Source: a virus
Direction: 5' to 3' (one strand)
IMG/VR virus record: IMGVR_UViG_3300020469_000158
Coordinates: 1-31,891 of that record
DNA length: 31,891 bases
Of this stretch, positions 21,082 through 29,610 are shown piece by piece. Below the pieces are notes generated by a model. That model had not been told where the DNA came from and made no database searches. It saw nothing but the letters and a program-made list of their open reading frames with translations. Every line of letters begins with the position of its first letter. The first letter of the stretch is position 1. Made by a program: the position numbers and the translations under genes.

Positions 21082-23102
21082 ACGAAGAAGAATTTATACT
21101 CAAGATAATTGTAGATGATGGTCAGTTTCTGGTAAAATTACCTAATGCAGAAAAAAAGGTAAAAAGCCTAGGGCAAGCTATGAAGTTTGCTGAAAAAAAA
21201 TCACAAGAATTTAGTGAAAGCATAAAAGATAATTCACAAAAAAATGCTGATCTTATAAACTCATCTGGTTTAGCTGGAGCTACATTAACTGAGTTTGGAA
21301 GAACTATATCTGATTTACCATTCGGTATAACTGCGATTACAAACAACTTGTCACAGCTCGGTACTCTATTTACAACTTTAGTTGCTAAAACCGGAGGAAC
21401 TACTAATGCGCTTTTTTTATTAGGTAAACAATTAGCACAAGGTCCGCTTGCTATAATTCTTGTTTTTCAAGTTTTGATATCCTTGTTACAATCTTTCCAA
21501 AAAGAGATTAAAAACTTTGTTCTTGGTGTTGAAGAAGCAAATGAAGCAACTAAAAAACTTCGTTCAAACTTTTTTGGTTTATCTGAAGAGATAAAAGAAA
21601 ACAACAAAGAATTAAAAAAACAAGATAAAGCAATAGCAAAAAACATTAAAAAGCTTCTAAACAAAACAGAAATATTAATCAAAAACAAAAACGCACAACA
21701 CAATTTAAATAGAACAGAAGAATCTTTTAATAATCGTAACAAATTTAACATAGATCAAATGAATAAAAGAGTTGCTGCGTTAAAAGATCTCGGAGTTCAA
21801 ATAGACGAGACCAGGTTGTTAGAAGAAGGTTATGTTGAATCACTAAAAAACGGTGAAGGCACTATAAGTAATGTTGCTGAAAAATTAAATCAAAGGAGGA
21901 TAGATTTAGAAAAAGAAAGACTGTCTGGAAGAAAAACAGATGTTGAGCTTTTACAAGCAGAAATAGCTTTGTTTATAGATACACAAGAATCTCTAAATAT
22001 CAAAGCAGAACAATACCTCAAGTCAGAAGAATATCAAATGCTACAAGCAAAACTTGCCAAAGCACAAAATGAAGCATTTTTAAAAGCAAGAAATGCAAGG
22101 TTTGCTGAAGAAGTTGAAGCAGAGGTCAAATATAGAAAAGATTTAGCAGAAGCAACTGCAGCTCTTTTTGAAAAAGATGCTGAATCAATGAAAGAACCAC
22201 TGACGGTTGTTGAAGACTTTTATGACGATGGTATTGACTCTCTACTTGAGTTTAACAGGTTTAGAGAACAGTTTATTGAGAAAAGTGAACTCGAAATACT
22301 AAACATTATGGAGCAGGCTGCTTTACAAAAAGCAAAAAAGCTAGCTGAAGAAAGTAATGGTTTAATAGATTTTGAAACAGAAAAAACTAGAATAGTAGAG
22401 TTTTTCTCAAACAAAAGAAGAATGTTGTTGAATGAAGAATTAAATCAAACTTTATTGCAAGTTCAAGATATGATTGGTCAAATATCAAGTGCCTTGAATG
22501 CTCTTACAGACGCTGAACTCAGTAGGGAGGAAAGAAAAACTACAATAGTCAATAACCAACTTACGGAAAGATTAAGAAATGAAAAACTATCAGCAGATCA
22601 AAAAAAAGCTATCAATAAACAAATAGAAAATAACGAGATAGCTCTGCAGAAAAAAAGAGATAAAATAGCTGAAAAGAACTTTAAACTACAAAAGGCAGCT
22701 ATGATAGCTAACGCCCTTGTTGAAACTTTTAGAACTGGCATTTTAGCATACGGTTCACAATTAATTATTGGCGATCCAACCTCTCCAATTAGAGCTCAAA
22801 TAGCTCAAGGTATTGCGTTGGCTACGGGCTTGGCTCAAGTCGCAGCAATAGCAAGGACTAAATTTGTTCCATCTGCTATTTCAGCACCCTCTTCAGGCTC
22901 GGGTTTTAGTGGTTCGAGTAGAGGGCAATCTTCTGCGGTAGACCCTGCATTCAACATAGTAGGTACTGGTCAGCAGTTTCAGTTAGCACAAGTTATTGCA
23001 CAAAGAACAGGAGAACCTATTAGGGCTTTTGTTGTAAGTGGAGATGTAAGGACAGGTTTAGCACTTGATAGAAATATAATTAATAGTTCAAAACTAGATT
23101 AA
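21078..23102 (+). CDS. Tape-measure protein
   Basis: 674 residues, mostly helical with long charged coiled coils (about 160-370 and 440-560), a hydrophobic glycine-containing region (residues ~65-140, including LGKQLAQGPLAIILVFQVLI), and an Ala/Gly/Ser-rich C-terminus (QGIALATGLAQVAAIART, then SSGSGFSGSSRGQSS). This is typical of siphovirus tape measures, which set tail length and help DNA cross the membrane. At roughly 0.15 nm per residue the tail would be near 100 nm. The tail chaperone with frameshift is upstream, as expected for its partner. Confidence 0.78.
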   Translation: MNEEEFILKIIVDDGQFLVKLPNAEKKVKSLGQAMKFAEKKSQEFSESIKDNSQKNADLINSSGLAGATLTEFGRTISDLPFGITAITNNLSQLGTLFTTLVAKTGGTTNALFLLGKQLAQGPLAIILVFQVLISLLQSFQKEIKNFVLGVEEANEATKKLRSNFFGLSEEIKENNKELKKQDKAIAKNIKKLLNKTEILIKNKNAQHNLNRTEESFNNRNKFNIDQMNKRVAALKDLGVQIDETRLLEEGYVESLKNGEGTISNVAEKLNQRRIDLEKERLSGRKTDVELLQAEIALFIDTQESLNIKAEQYLKSEEYQMLQAKLAKAQNEAFLKARNARFAEEVEAEVKYRKDLAEATAALFEKDAESMKEPLTVVEDFYDDGIDSLLEFNRFREQFIEKSELEILNIMEQAALQKAKKLAEESNGLIDFETEKTRIVEFFSNKRRMLLNEELNQTLLQVQDMIGQISSALNALTDAELSREERKTTIVNNQLTERLRNEKLSADQKKAINKQIENNEIALQKKRDKIAEKNFKLQKAAMIANALVETFRTGILAYGSQLIIGDPTSPIRAQIAQGIALATGLAQVAAIARTKFVPSAISAPSSGSGFSGSSRGQSSAVDPAFNIVGTGQQFQLAQVIAQRTGEPIRAFVVSGDVRTGLALDRNIINSSKLD

Positions 23103-23133
23103 AACAAAATAATTAAAAAAAGATTTACTTAAT

Positions 23134-24609
23134 ATGGATAGTTTTAAAATTATAGAGCTCGTTTTAGACGAAGATAGCGAGATCACAGGAATACAAGCAA
23201 TTTCTATAGTAGACGACCCTGCTATAGAAGAAGAATTTATTGCTTTACAATCACAAGAGGTCAAATTGGCTGAAGTAGATAAAGAAAAGAAAATTATTAT
23301 GGGTCCAGCATTAATTCCTGATAAAAAAATATACAGGAAGTTTGAAGACCAAGAATATTTTATTTATTTCAGTGAAGATACTGTAAAAAGAGCTTCAGAG
23401 CTCTTTTTAACAAAAGGTAATCAAAACAACAGTAGTTTAGAACATAAAATAGACCTAAACGGATTATCTGTGGTAGAGTCCTGGATTATTGAAGATGAAA
23501 AACAAGATAAATCAAGAAAATATGGTTTTAATTTACCTGTAGGAACTTGGATGGTATCTATGAAGGTGAATAACAATGAAATATGGGAAAACTACGTAAA
23601 GACAGGTAAAGTTAGGGGTTTTTCAATAGAAGGGCACTTTGTTGACGCACTAAAACTACAAGAAGAGGAAGAAGAAGCTCTTTCAGTTATAGAAGAGCTT
23701 ACTGATGCTTTAAGTGTTAAGCTAAAAACATATAATGACTACGGATCTGGTGTTAGAAACAATGCCAAAAGGGGTATCGAACTCAATAAGAAGGTAAAAA
23801 ATAAATGCGCAACAGGTGTCGGTAAAGTTAGAGCACAGCAACTCAGTAGAGGTGAAAAACTTTCAGTGTCAACAATAAAAAGAATGTACTCTTTTCTAAG
23901 TAGAGCAGAAACTTACTATGATGCGGGTGACAGTAAAGCTTGTGGCACTATTTCGTATTTACTATGGGGCGGCAAGGCTGGATTAAATTGGTCGAGGGGT
24001 AAGTTAAAAGAATTAGGTGAGCTAAAGCTAGCTTCTATGGGTGTTGATGATAATTTTGCAATTATTGATGACAGATTAGCTTATTCTACAAAAGAAAAAG
24101 CTGAAGAAATGGCTAAGAATATAGGATGTAAAGGACACCATACACACGAATTTGAAGGAAAGATTTGGTATATGCCTTGCGAGAAACATATGTTAGCAGA
24201 AGTGGGACCTAGAGGTGGTGTTAGAAAAAGCCCTAAAGCTCCAGGATCGAAAACACCTAACAAAAACCCAAAAGGCAAAGGAAGTGCAAAAGGATCTGCA
24301 AAAGGTAAAACAGGGGCAAAGGTTTCAGCAAAAGATAGAGCTTCATTGCAAAAGAAAGCAGATGAATTTAATAAAAAATATAAACAAAAACTTGGTTACG
24401 GTGTAACTGTAGGTATGTTGTCTTCAGTGTTTCAAAGGGGTTTAGGAGCTTTTAACACAAGCCATTCACCCAATGTGAAATCACCCTCACAATGGGCACA
24501 CGCCAGAGTAAATGCGTTTATGTATTTAGTTAAAAATGGAAGACCGCAAAACGCTAAATATACAACTGATAATGATTTATTACCATCTAAACATCCAAAA
24601 AACAGATGA
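23134..24609 (+). CDS. XkdF-like prohead protease fused to several small domains
   Basis: 491 residues. N-terminal part to ~170 resembles XkdF-type putative serine proteases: ITGIQAISIVDDPAIEEEFI, then a beta region and GFSIEGHFVDALKL. Next (about 200-290) is a domain with NNAKRGIELNKKVKNKCATG, RAQQLSRGEKLSVSTIKRMY and ACGTISYLLWGGKAG. Next is GCKGHHTHEFEGKIWYMPCE (about 330-350), a His/Cys motif that could bind metal, then a Lys/Gly/Ser linker. The C-terminus has VFQRGLGAFNTSHSP and WAHARVNAF, resembling DUF5824. Such fusions are common in phage head-maturation genes; the usual XkdF protein is much shorter. Confidence 0.66.
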   Translation: MDSFKIIELVLDEDSEITGIQAISIVDDPAIEEEFIALQSQEVKLAEVDKEKKIIMGPALIPDKKIYRKFEDQEYFIYFSEDTVKRASELFLTKGNQNNSSLEHKIDLNGLSVVESWIIEDEKQDKSRKYGFNLPVGTWMVSMKVNNNEIWENYVKTGKVRGFSIEGHFVDALKLQEEEEEALSVIEELTDALSVKLKTYNDYGSGVRNNAKRGIELNKKVKNKCATGVGKVRAQQLSRGEKLSVSTIKRMYSFLSRAETYYDAGDSKACGTISYLLWGGKAGLNWSRGKLKELGELKLASMGVDDNFAIIDDRLAYSTKEKAEEMAKNIGCKGHHTHEFEGKIWYMPCEKHMLAEVGPRGGVRKSPKAPGSKTPNKNPKGKGSAKGSAKGKTGAKVSAKDRASLQKKADEFNKKYKQKLGYGVTVGMLSSVFQRGLGAFNTSHSPNVKSPSQWAHARVNAFMYLVKNGRPQNAKYTTDNDLLPSKHPKNR

Positions 24610-24746
24610 TAAAAAAACCATTTAAAACACCAAGTAGAACAAGCCCAAGGTCTTCACGCAGGGCTTGTTTATGTGATGACGGTAAAACATATTCGTCAAA
24701 ATGTTGTAAAGGTAACTTAATCAATCAAGGTATTGGTAAAGTTTAA
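24606..24746 (+). CDS. Small Cys-containing protein, CxC...CC type
   Basis: 46 residues overlapping the protease stop (ATGA). The C-terminal half has ACLCDDGKTYSSKCCKG and NQGIGKV, a pattern common in short Bacteroidota phage proteins; four Cys could bind a metal. A 9-bp hairpin (AACAAGCCC at 24638-24646, GGGCTTGTT at 24661-24669) falls within the coding region. Confidence 0.62.
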   Translation: MIKKPFKTPSRTSPRSSRRACLCDDGKTYSSKCCKGNLINQGIGKV

Positions 24747-24795
24747 AAATACAACAAGGTAAATAAATATTGATAAACCTAATATATATATAGTT

Positions 24796-25326
24796 ATGAA
24801 AGCAAGTGAAATAGTAGACAAATTCAAAAATGTCCTTCTAAATACAGAAGTAGAGTCAGATGAGCAAGTTTCTGAGCCTACAGAAGTAGAAGTAAATGAA
24901 GAAGTTGCTCTTAGCGAGCAAGTAGAAAACTCTGAGGTTCAAGAAAAAGTTGAGCTTGAAGAGGAAGTGGAAGCTGGATACGGTATGGATGATAAGAAAA
25001 ACAAGAGAATGGAAGATGAAGACGGAGATGACGGTATGGCTAAATATGCTACAAAAGAAGATTTAGCAAAAGCTATGGCGGAAATCAAAGCGATGATTTC
25101 AAAATTATCTAGCGAAGAAGCTCAAGATGTTCCTGAAGAATTATCTTCTAAAGAAGAAGTTTCTGAAGAAAAGCAAGAGCTTTCAGCACAAGAACCAGTA
25201 GTTGAGCCTTTAGCTCACGATCCAGAAGGTCAAGTAGGTACAAAAAGAAAAGTGCTATTTGGTCAAAATAGAAAATTATCTACTCTTGATAGAGTAATGG
25301 AAACAATAGTAAATAAAAATAAATAA
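24796..25326 (+). CDS. Putative scaffolding protein
   Basis: 176 residues, very acidic and repetitive (EPTEVEVNEEVALSEQVENS, then VELEEEVEAGYG), with a middle helical section (TKEDLAKAMAEIKAMISKL) and a basic C-terminal helix (KRKVLFGQNRKLSTLDRVME). This matches capsid scaffolds, which guide procapsid assembly through a basic C-terminal contact and are degraded by the protease. It lies between the protease and capsid genes, in the usual place. Confidence 0.72.
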   Translation: MKASEIVDKFKNVLLNTEVESDEQVSEPTEVEVNEEVALSEQVENSEVQEKVELEEEVEAGYGMDDKKNKRMEDEDGDDGMAKYATKEDLAKAMAEIKAMISKLSSEEAQDVPEELSSKEEVSEEKQELSAQEPVVEPLAHDPEGQVGTKRKVLFGQNRKLSTLDRVMETIVNKNK

Positions 25327-25328
25327 TT

Positions 25329-25748
25329 ATGGCAGTTTTAACACACGTAAATAATGATGTTGTAAGAATTAAGAATGATGTTGATGCAGTATCAGCAGCA
25401 GTCACGCTTACAGCAGCAGATAGCGGTAAATGGTACGAGCTTGCAGCGAGTGCAGGAGTAGTAGTAACATTACCAGCAGTAGAATCTGGACTAAATTTTA
25501 GATTTGTTGTAGCAAATGCTTTTGATACATCAAACTATGTAATTGATAGTGCAGAAGGAGATAATATAGATGGTATATTAGTAGTAAATGGAGCAAGTGT
25601 AGCAGCTTCTGGAGAAGATCAAATTAACTTTGTTGCGTCAGCAGAATCTGTTGGTGACTTTATTGATATGTGGTCAGACGGTAACAAATGGTATGTTTGG
25701 GGTATCGGAAACTCAGCAGGTTCAATTACAGCTACTGATCCAAATTAA
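25329..25748 (+). CDS. Putative capsid decoration or head-fibre protein
   Basis: 139 residues with beta-like repeats (VTLTAADSGKWYELAASAGV, then FVVANAFDTSNYVIDSAEGD) and a C-terminal DMWSDGNKWYVWGIGNSAGS. Such small beta proteins directly before the major capsid protein often decorate the outer capsid. There is no recognised family signature; the call is from position and composition. Confidence 0.55.
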   Translation: MAVLTHVNNDVVRIKNDVDAVSAAVTLTAADSGKWYELAASAGVVVTLPAVESGLNFRFVVANAFDTSNYVIDSAEGDNIDGILVVNGASVAASGEDQINFVASAESVGDFIDMWSDGNKWYVWGIGNSAGSITATDPN

Positions 25749-25775
25749 TAATTAAAATATAAAAATAGAAAAGAT

Positions 25776-26678
25776 ATGGCGACTACAACTTCGATAACAA
25801 CTACTTACGCAGGCGAATTTGCTGGTGAGTATATAGCAGCAGCTTTATTAAGTGGTGAAACGTTATCAAACGGAGGGGTTACAATTAAACCCAATATTAA
25901 ATTTAAAGAAGTAATTAAAAAGCTGTCAATGAACGACATTTTAAAAGATGCGTCTTGTGACTTTGATCCTACTTCTAATGTAACATTAACAGAAAGAATT
26001 TTACAACCAGAGGAATTTCAAGTAAACCTACAGTTATGTAAAAAAGACTTCAGACAAGACTGGGATGCACAATCTATGGGCTTTAGCCAATACGATAATC
26101 TTCCAGGTAAATTTTCTGATTTCTTAATTGCACAGGTTGCAGCTAAAGTAGCTCAAAAAGTTGAGCAAAACATTTGGCAAGGTGCAACTGCAAACGCAGG
26201 TGAATTTAACGGCTTCCAAGCATTACTAGCGGCAGACGGTGACGTTGTTGACCAAGCGGCAGTAGGTGGTGGACTATCAGCAGCTAACATTATTGCTGAG
26301 TTAGGTAAAGTAGTAGATAAAATTCCTTCTGGAGTTTACGGTAAAGAGGACTTAAGAATCTATCTTCCAACAAGTGCAGCTAAGTTTTATATTCAAGCGC
26401 AAGCGGCTTTAGGTTATAGAGAATTATTCCACGTTGGACAAACTGAAATGAACTTCCAAGGTATTCCATTATTTACAGCTCCTGGATTAGGAGATGATAA
26501 AATGGTTGCTGCTCAATCATCAAACCTATTCTTTGGAACTGGTTTATTAAATGACTGGCAAGAAGTTAAGCTTATTGATATGGCTGACATTGACGGAAGC
26601 CAAAACGTAAGAATCGTTTTAAGAGGAAGTGCTGGCGTACAACACGGAATCGGATCTGATATCGTATTATACGCTTAA
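25776..26678 (+). CDS. Major capsid protein (HK97 fold)
   Basis: 300 residues. Contains LQPEEFQVNLQLCKKDFRQD, a helical spine (FSDFLIAQVAAKVAQKVEQN), a middle region (YGKEDLRIYLPTSAAKFYIQ) and the A-domain-like end (FQGIPLFTAPGLGDDKMVAA, ... IVLRGSAGVQHGIGSDIVLY). This arrangement is typical of major capsid proteins of Bacteroidota siphophages. Position between scaffold/decoration genes and portal supports the call. A hairpin follows the stop (26691-26712). Confidence 0.8.
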   Translation: MATTTSITTTYAGEFAGEYIAAALLSGETLSNGGVTIKPNIKFKEVIKKLSMNDILKDASCDFDPTSNVTLTERILQPEEFQVNLQLCKKDFRQDWDAQSMGFSQYDNLPGKFSDFLIAQVAAKVAQKVEQNIWQGATANAGEFNGFQALLAADGDVVDQAAVGGGLSAANIIAELGKVVDKIPSGVYGKEDLRIYLPTSAAKFYIQAQAALGYRELFHVGQTEMNFQGIPLFTAPGLGDDKMVAAQSSNLFFGTGLLNDWQEVKLIDMADIDGSQNVRIVLRGSAGVQHGIGSDIVLYA

Positions 26679-26690
26679 TAATGTTTAATC

Positions 26691-26712
26691 AAGGGGGCGT
26701 TTTAGCCCCCTT
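26691..26712 (+). terminator. Strong hairpin after the capsid gene, partial terminator
   Basis: AAGGGGGC (26691-26698) pairs with GCCCCCTT (26705-26712), loop GTTTTA. The following sequence ATAAAAATAATA has only a short T context, so it may act as a stability hairpin that keeps capsid mRNA high or as a weak terminator. Confidence 0.6.
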
Positions 26713-26727
26713 ATAAAAATAATAAAT

Positions 26728-27351
26728 ATGAGTTGTGATTTAACAAAAGGAAGACAAAGACCTTGTAAAGACTCTGTAGGTGGACTGAAGGCAGTATACT
26801 TTATTGATTATGGTATGAGTGGTTTAGTGATGAACACTACTTCAGGTACTGAAGACAATATTGCTGCAATTGCAGGCAGTAATACTGCTTACAGATATGA
26901 TCTTAAAGGCAACTCCAATTTAGAGCAAACCGTTACTTCTTCGACAGACACAGGAGGTACGTTCTTTGAACAAACTCTAACTTTGGTTTTACCAAAACTA
27001 ACACCAAAAGATCACAAAGAATTAAAATTAATCTCTTTTGCTAGACCTCACATAATTATCAAGGACAACAACGATAATTACTTTATGGCAGGTTTAGAAC
27101 ACGGAATGGATGTAACTGGAGGAACTATTTCTTCAGGTGCAGGTATGGGAGATTTAAGTGGGTACTCATTGACTTTTACAGGTCAAGAAAGAGCTCCTGC
27201 TAATTTTTGTGATATTTCGGCAGAAACAGATACGCAACTATCCTTTAGTAATAATGGTGGTGCTGCGTCAAACGTATCTGTTGTACCAGGTACAGTAGCT
27301 GATGTAGATGTAGATGATGACCAATCTGGTATACCAGGCGGAGGTAATTAG
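26728..27351 (+). CDS. Putative major tail (tube) protein
   Basis: 207 residues starting MSCDLTKGRQRPCKDSVGGL. A beta-rich body with TFFEQTLTLVLPKLTPKDHK, HIIIKDNNDNYFMAGLEHGM and TGGTISSGAGMGDLSGYSLT resembles tail-tube-like structural proteins of Bacteroidota siphophages. The C-terminus ends in acidic DVDVDDDQSGIPGGG. It follows the capsid gene after a hairpin, so it may be expressed at high level too. Tail-tube assignment is from layout; it is unusual to lie between capsid and portal genes. Confidence 0.5.
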   Translation: MSCDLTKGRQRPCKDSVGGLKAVYFIDYGMSGLVMNTTSGTEDNIAAIAGSNTAYRYDLKGNSNLEQTVTSSTDTGGTFFEQTLTLVLPKLTPKDHKELKLISFARPHIIIKDNNDNYFMAGLEHGMDVTGGTISSGAGMGDLSGYSLTFTGQERAPANFCDISAETDTQLSFSNNGGAASNVSVVPGTVADVDVDDDQSGIPGGGN

Positions 27352-27374
27352 TGATTTTTCATAAGTTTTGTAAG

Positions 27375-27401
27375 AAAGCCCTGTTATGCAGGGCTTTTTT
27401 T
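27375..27401 (+). terminator. Rho-independent terminator
   Basis: AAAGCCCTG (27375-27383) pairs with CAGGGCTTT (27389-27397), loop TTATG, with T residues from 27395 to 27401. It lies between the putative tail-tube gene and the small beta protein before the portal. Confidence 0.85.
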
Positions 27402-27435
27402 ATAAACACATTTGTCTTAATTTGATTATCTTATT

Positions 27436-27792
27436 ATGATAGTATTACAACCTGTAACAAGTTCACAAACAATTAGAATTGTACCAAGATCTTATAAGGC
27501 TGACAGCACTGTTAGCTTAACAATTACAGAAGACGGAACAAGAAAAACACAAACATTAAATAATCTTACTTCAACATATAACGGTAATTTTATAGATATA
27601 CCTTGTTCATTTACTATACTATCAGAAGGTAAAATGTATTTACTTGAACTTACAAGATCAAGTAATTTATTATTTAGAACTAAAGCTTATTGCACAGCAC
27701 AAACAAACAGAACTATACCGCACACATTAAATACTGGCGAGTACACTGAGCATAGTGCAGAAGCTGCTGGTCAAAAATATATAACAATATAA
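27436..27792 (+). CDS. Small beta-rich structural protein
   Basis: 118 residues with many strand-forming Thr/Ser/Ile/Val stretches (TSSQTIRIVPRSYKADSTVS, then FIDIPCSFTILSEGKMYLLE) and no clear helices. Two bases separate its stop from the portal ATG. Beta-sandwich proteins next to a portal or tail tube may be virion decorations; no specific family recognised. Confidence 0.55.
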   Translation: MIVLQPVTSSQTIRIVPRSYKADSTVSLTITEDGTRKTQTLNNLTSTYNGNFIDIPCSFTILSEGKMYLLELTRSSNLLFRTKAYCTAQTNRTIPHTLNTGEYTEHSAEAAGQKYITI

Positions 27793-27793
27793 T

Positions 27794-29029
27794 ATGGCAA
27801 GAAAAAAAACATATAACAATAACATTAGAGTAGTAAATCTTCAAGGTTACACAATACCAGAAGTAAAAGAAGATTATAAAAATGACTGGATTGACTATGG
27901 TGAAAACAACGACTACTTTAACAACCTAATACAATTATATCTTAGCAGCCCAACAAACTCTTGTTGTGTGAATGGTATTGTAGATATGATTTACGGTAAA
28001 GGAATTGATGCTACTGACAGTGCTGAAAAGCCAGAGATGTACGCACAAATGAAACAATTATTAAAAGCTGATCAAGTTAAAAAAATTGTAAATGATTTTA
28101 AATTATTAGGACAAGCTTCTATACAGGTGGTTTACAATAGAAATAAAAGCCAGATAACGAACCTAGTACATTTCCCAATGGAGACGTTGAGAGCAGAAAA
28201 AACTAGAGAAGGTAAAATTAAAGCATATTATTATCACCCTAAGTGGTCTGAAATAAAGCCCTCTGATAAACCTAAAAGGATACCTTGCTTTGGTTTTGGA
28301 GGTAAAAGAGAACTTAGAGAAATCTTTGTAATAAAACCTTATAGACCAGGTTTTTATTATTATGCACCCGTTGATTATCACGGATGTTTACAGTATTGTT
28401 CTTTGGAAGAAGAGGTTTCAAATTACCACATAAACAACATAAAGAATGGATTACAGCCAAACCTGTTAATTAACTTTAACAATGGCGTTCCTGATGAAGA
28501 AGCACAACAATTAATAGAAAGAAAAATCCAAGATAAGTTTGGAGGAACTTCAAATTCTGGCAAGTTCATTCTTGCTTTCAACGATGACCCTGATCGTAAA
28601 GCCGATATAGAGCCTATACACTTACCTGATGCCCACGCACAGTACCAGTTTTTAGCAGATGAAGCGAGGGAAAAAATAATGTTAGGTCACAGAATTGTTT
28701 CTCCAATATTACTTGGGATAAAAGACAATACAGGATTTGGTAATAACGCAGAAGAGCTTAGAACAGCTTCAATACTTATGGACAACATAGTTATCCGACC
28801 ATTCCAACAAACACTCTTAGAAGCGTTTAAAACGGTCCTAGAGTTCAATAAAATTGATCTTAACTTATACTTTGTTACTTTACAACCAATAGAGTTTACT
28901 GAATTAGATAACATTCAGACAAAGATTAAGAGGGAAGAAGAAACTGGTGAGAAATTATCAGCGATAGATAAAATCAAAAACATATTTAAAACTAAAGAAG
29001 ATGAAGGCACTGTTCGTAACGACAAATGA
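27794..29029 (+). CDS. Portal protein
   Basis: 411 residues. Hallmarks of siphovirus portals: NTSCC-like N-terminal region (SSPTNSCCVNGIVDMIYGKG), the wing (KKIVNDFKLLGQASIQVVYN then FPMETLRAEKTREGKIKAYY), the stem helix region (EEVSNYHINNIKNGLQPNLL), a tunnel-loop-like region (AREKIMLGHRIVSPILLGIK) and a C-terminal helix (NAEELRTASILMDNIVIRPF). It forms the dodecameric channel for DNA entry and the platform for the connector encoded next. It lies about 16.6 kb downstream of the terminase, further than usual. Confidence 0.85.
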   Translation: MARKKTYNNNIRVVNLQGYTIPEVKEDYKNDWIDYGENNDYFNNLIQLYLSSPTNSCCVNGIVDMIYGKGIDATDSAEKPEMYAQMKQLLKADQVKKIVNDFKLLGQASIQVVYNRNKSQITNLVHFPMETLRAEKTREGKIKAYYYHPKWSEIKPSDKPKRIPCFGFGGKRELREIFVIKPYRPGFYYYAPVDYHGCLQYCSLEEEVSNYHINNIKNGLQPNLLINFNNGVPDEEAQQLIERKIQDKFGGTSNSGKFILAFNDDPDRKADIEPIHLPDAHAQYQFLADEAREKIMLGHRIVSPILLGIKDNTGFGNNAEELRTASILMDNIVIRPFQQTLLEAFKTVLEFNKIDLNLYFVTLQPIEFTELDNIQTKIKREEETGEKLSAIDKIKNIFKTKEDEGTVRNDK

Positions 29030-29510
29030 TTTAAGGCGTAAGTCTATTATCGGTGGAGCAGTAGATGCCGATAAATTTATACAGTTTATAGAAGTAGCTC
29101 AAGATATACATATACAAAATTATCTAGGTACTAAATTGTACACTAAAATCGAGGGACTAATTACTGGTGGCACAATAGATGCAAATGTCAATGCTAATTA
29201 TAAAATATTACTAAATACATATCTAACACCAATGTTGATATGGTTTGCTCAAAGTGATTATTATATGTTTGCATCGTATCAGGTTTCTAATGGTGGTGTT
29301 TTTAGACATCGAAGCGAGTCTTCAGAGACTCCTTCGATGCAAGAGATTAAATCACTTGTTGATAGCTCAAGAGATAAAGCTGAATTTTATACAAGAAGAT
29401 TTTTAGATTACATAGATAGAAACAGTACATTGTTTCCAGAATATAATGAAGCGAATGATGATGGTATGTATCCTGATAAAAATGAGAATTTTAACAGTTG
29501 GGTTCTATGA
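29001..29510 (+). CDS. Head-tail connector (DUF6712-like adaptor)
   Basis: 169 residues overlapping the portal gene by 29 bases. NDLRRKSIIGGAVDADKFIQ, then EVAQDIHIQNYLGTKLYTKI and a helical section (YLTPMLIWFAQSDYYMFASY) match the DUF6712-type adaptor of Bacteroidota phages, comparable to gp6-like connectors that dock under the portal. The C-terminus (FLDYIDRNSTLFPEYNEAND) also fits. Confidence 0.68.
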   Translation: MKALFVTTNDLRRKSIIGGAVDADKFIQFIEVAQDIHIQNYLGTKLYTKIEGLITGGTIDANVNANYKILLNTYLTPMLIWFAQSDYYMFASYQVSNGGVFRHRSESSETPSMQEIKSLVDSSRDKAEFYTRRFLDYIDRNSTLFPEYNEANDDGMYPDKNENFNSWVL

Positions 29511-29608
29511 AAAAAATGACATACAAGCCTAAAGAAAAGAATATCGTTAAACTTAAAACGTTTATTGAAAAGGTTCTGCCAAAACAAAACGTTACTAAAA
29601 AAATATAA
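29507..29608 (+). CDS. Small basic protein, 33 aa
   Basis: ATGA overlap with the connector stop; ends two bases before the tail-fibre ATG. Composition is Lys-rich (KKMTYKPKEKNIVKLKTFIE). Perfect spacing supports coding, but the length is short and no family is recognised. Confidence 0.5.
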   Translation: MKKMTYKPKEKNIVKLKTFIEKVLPKQNVTKKI

Positions 29609-29610
29609 AT

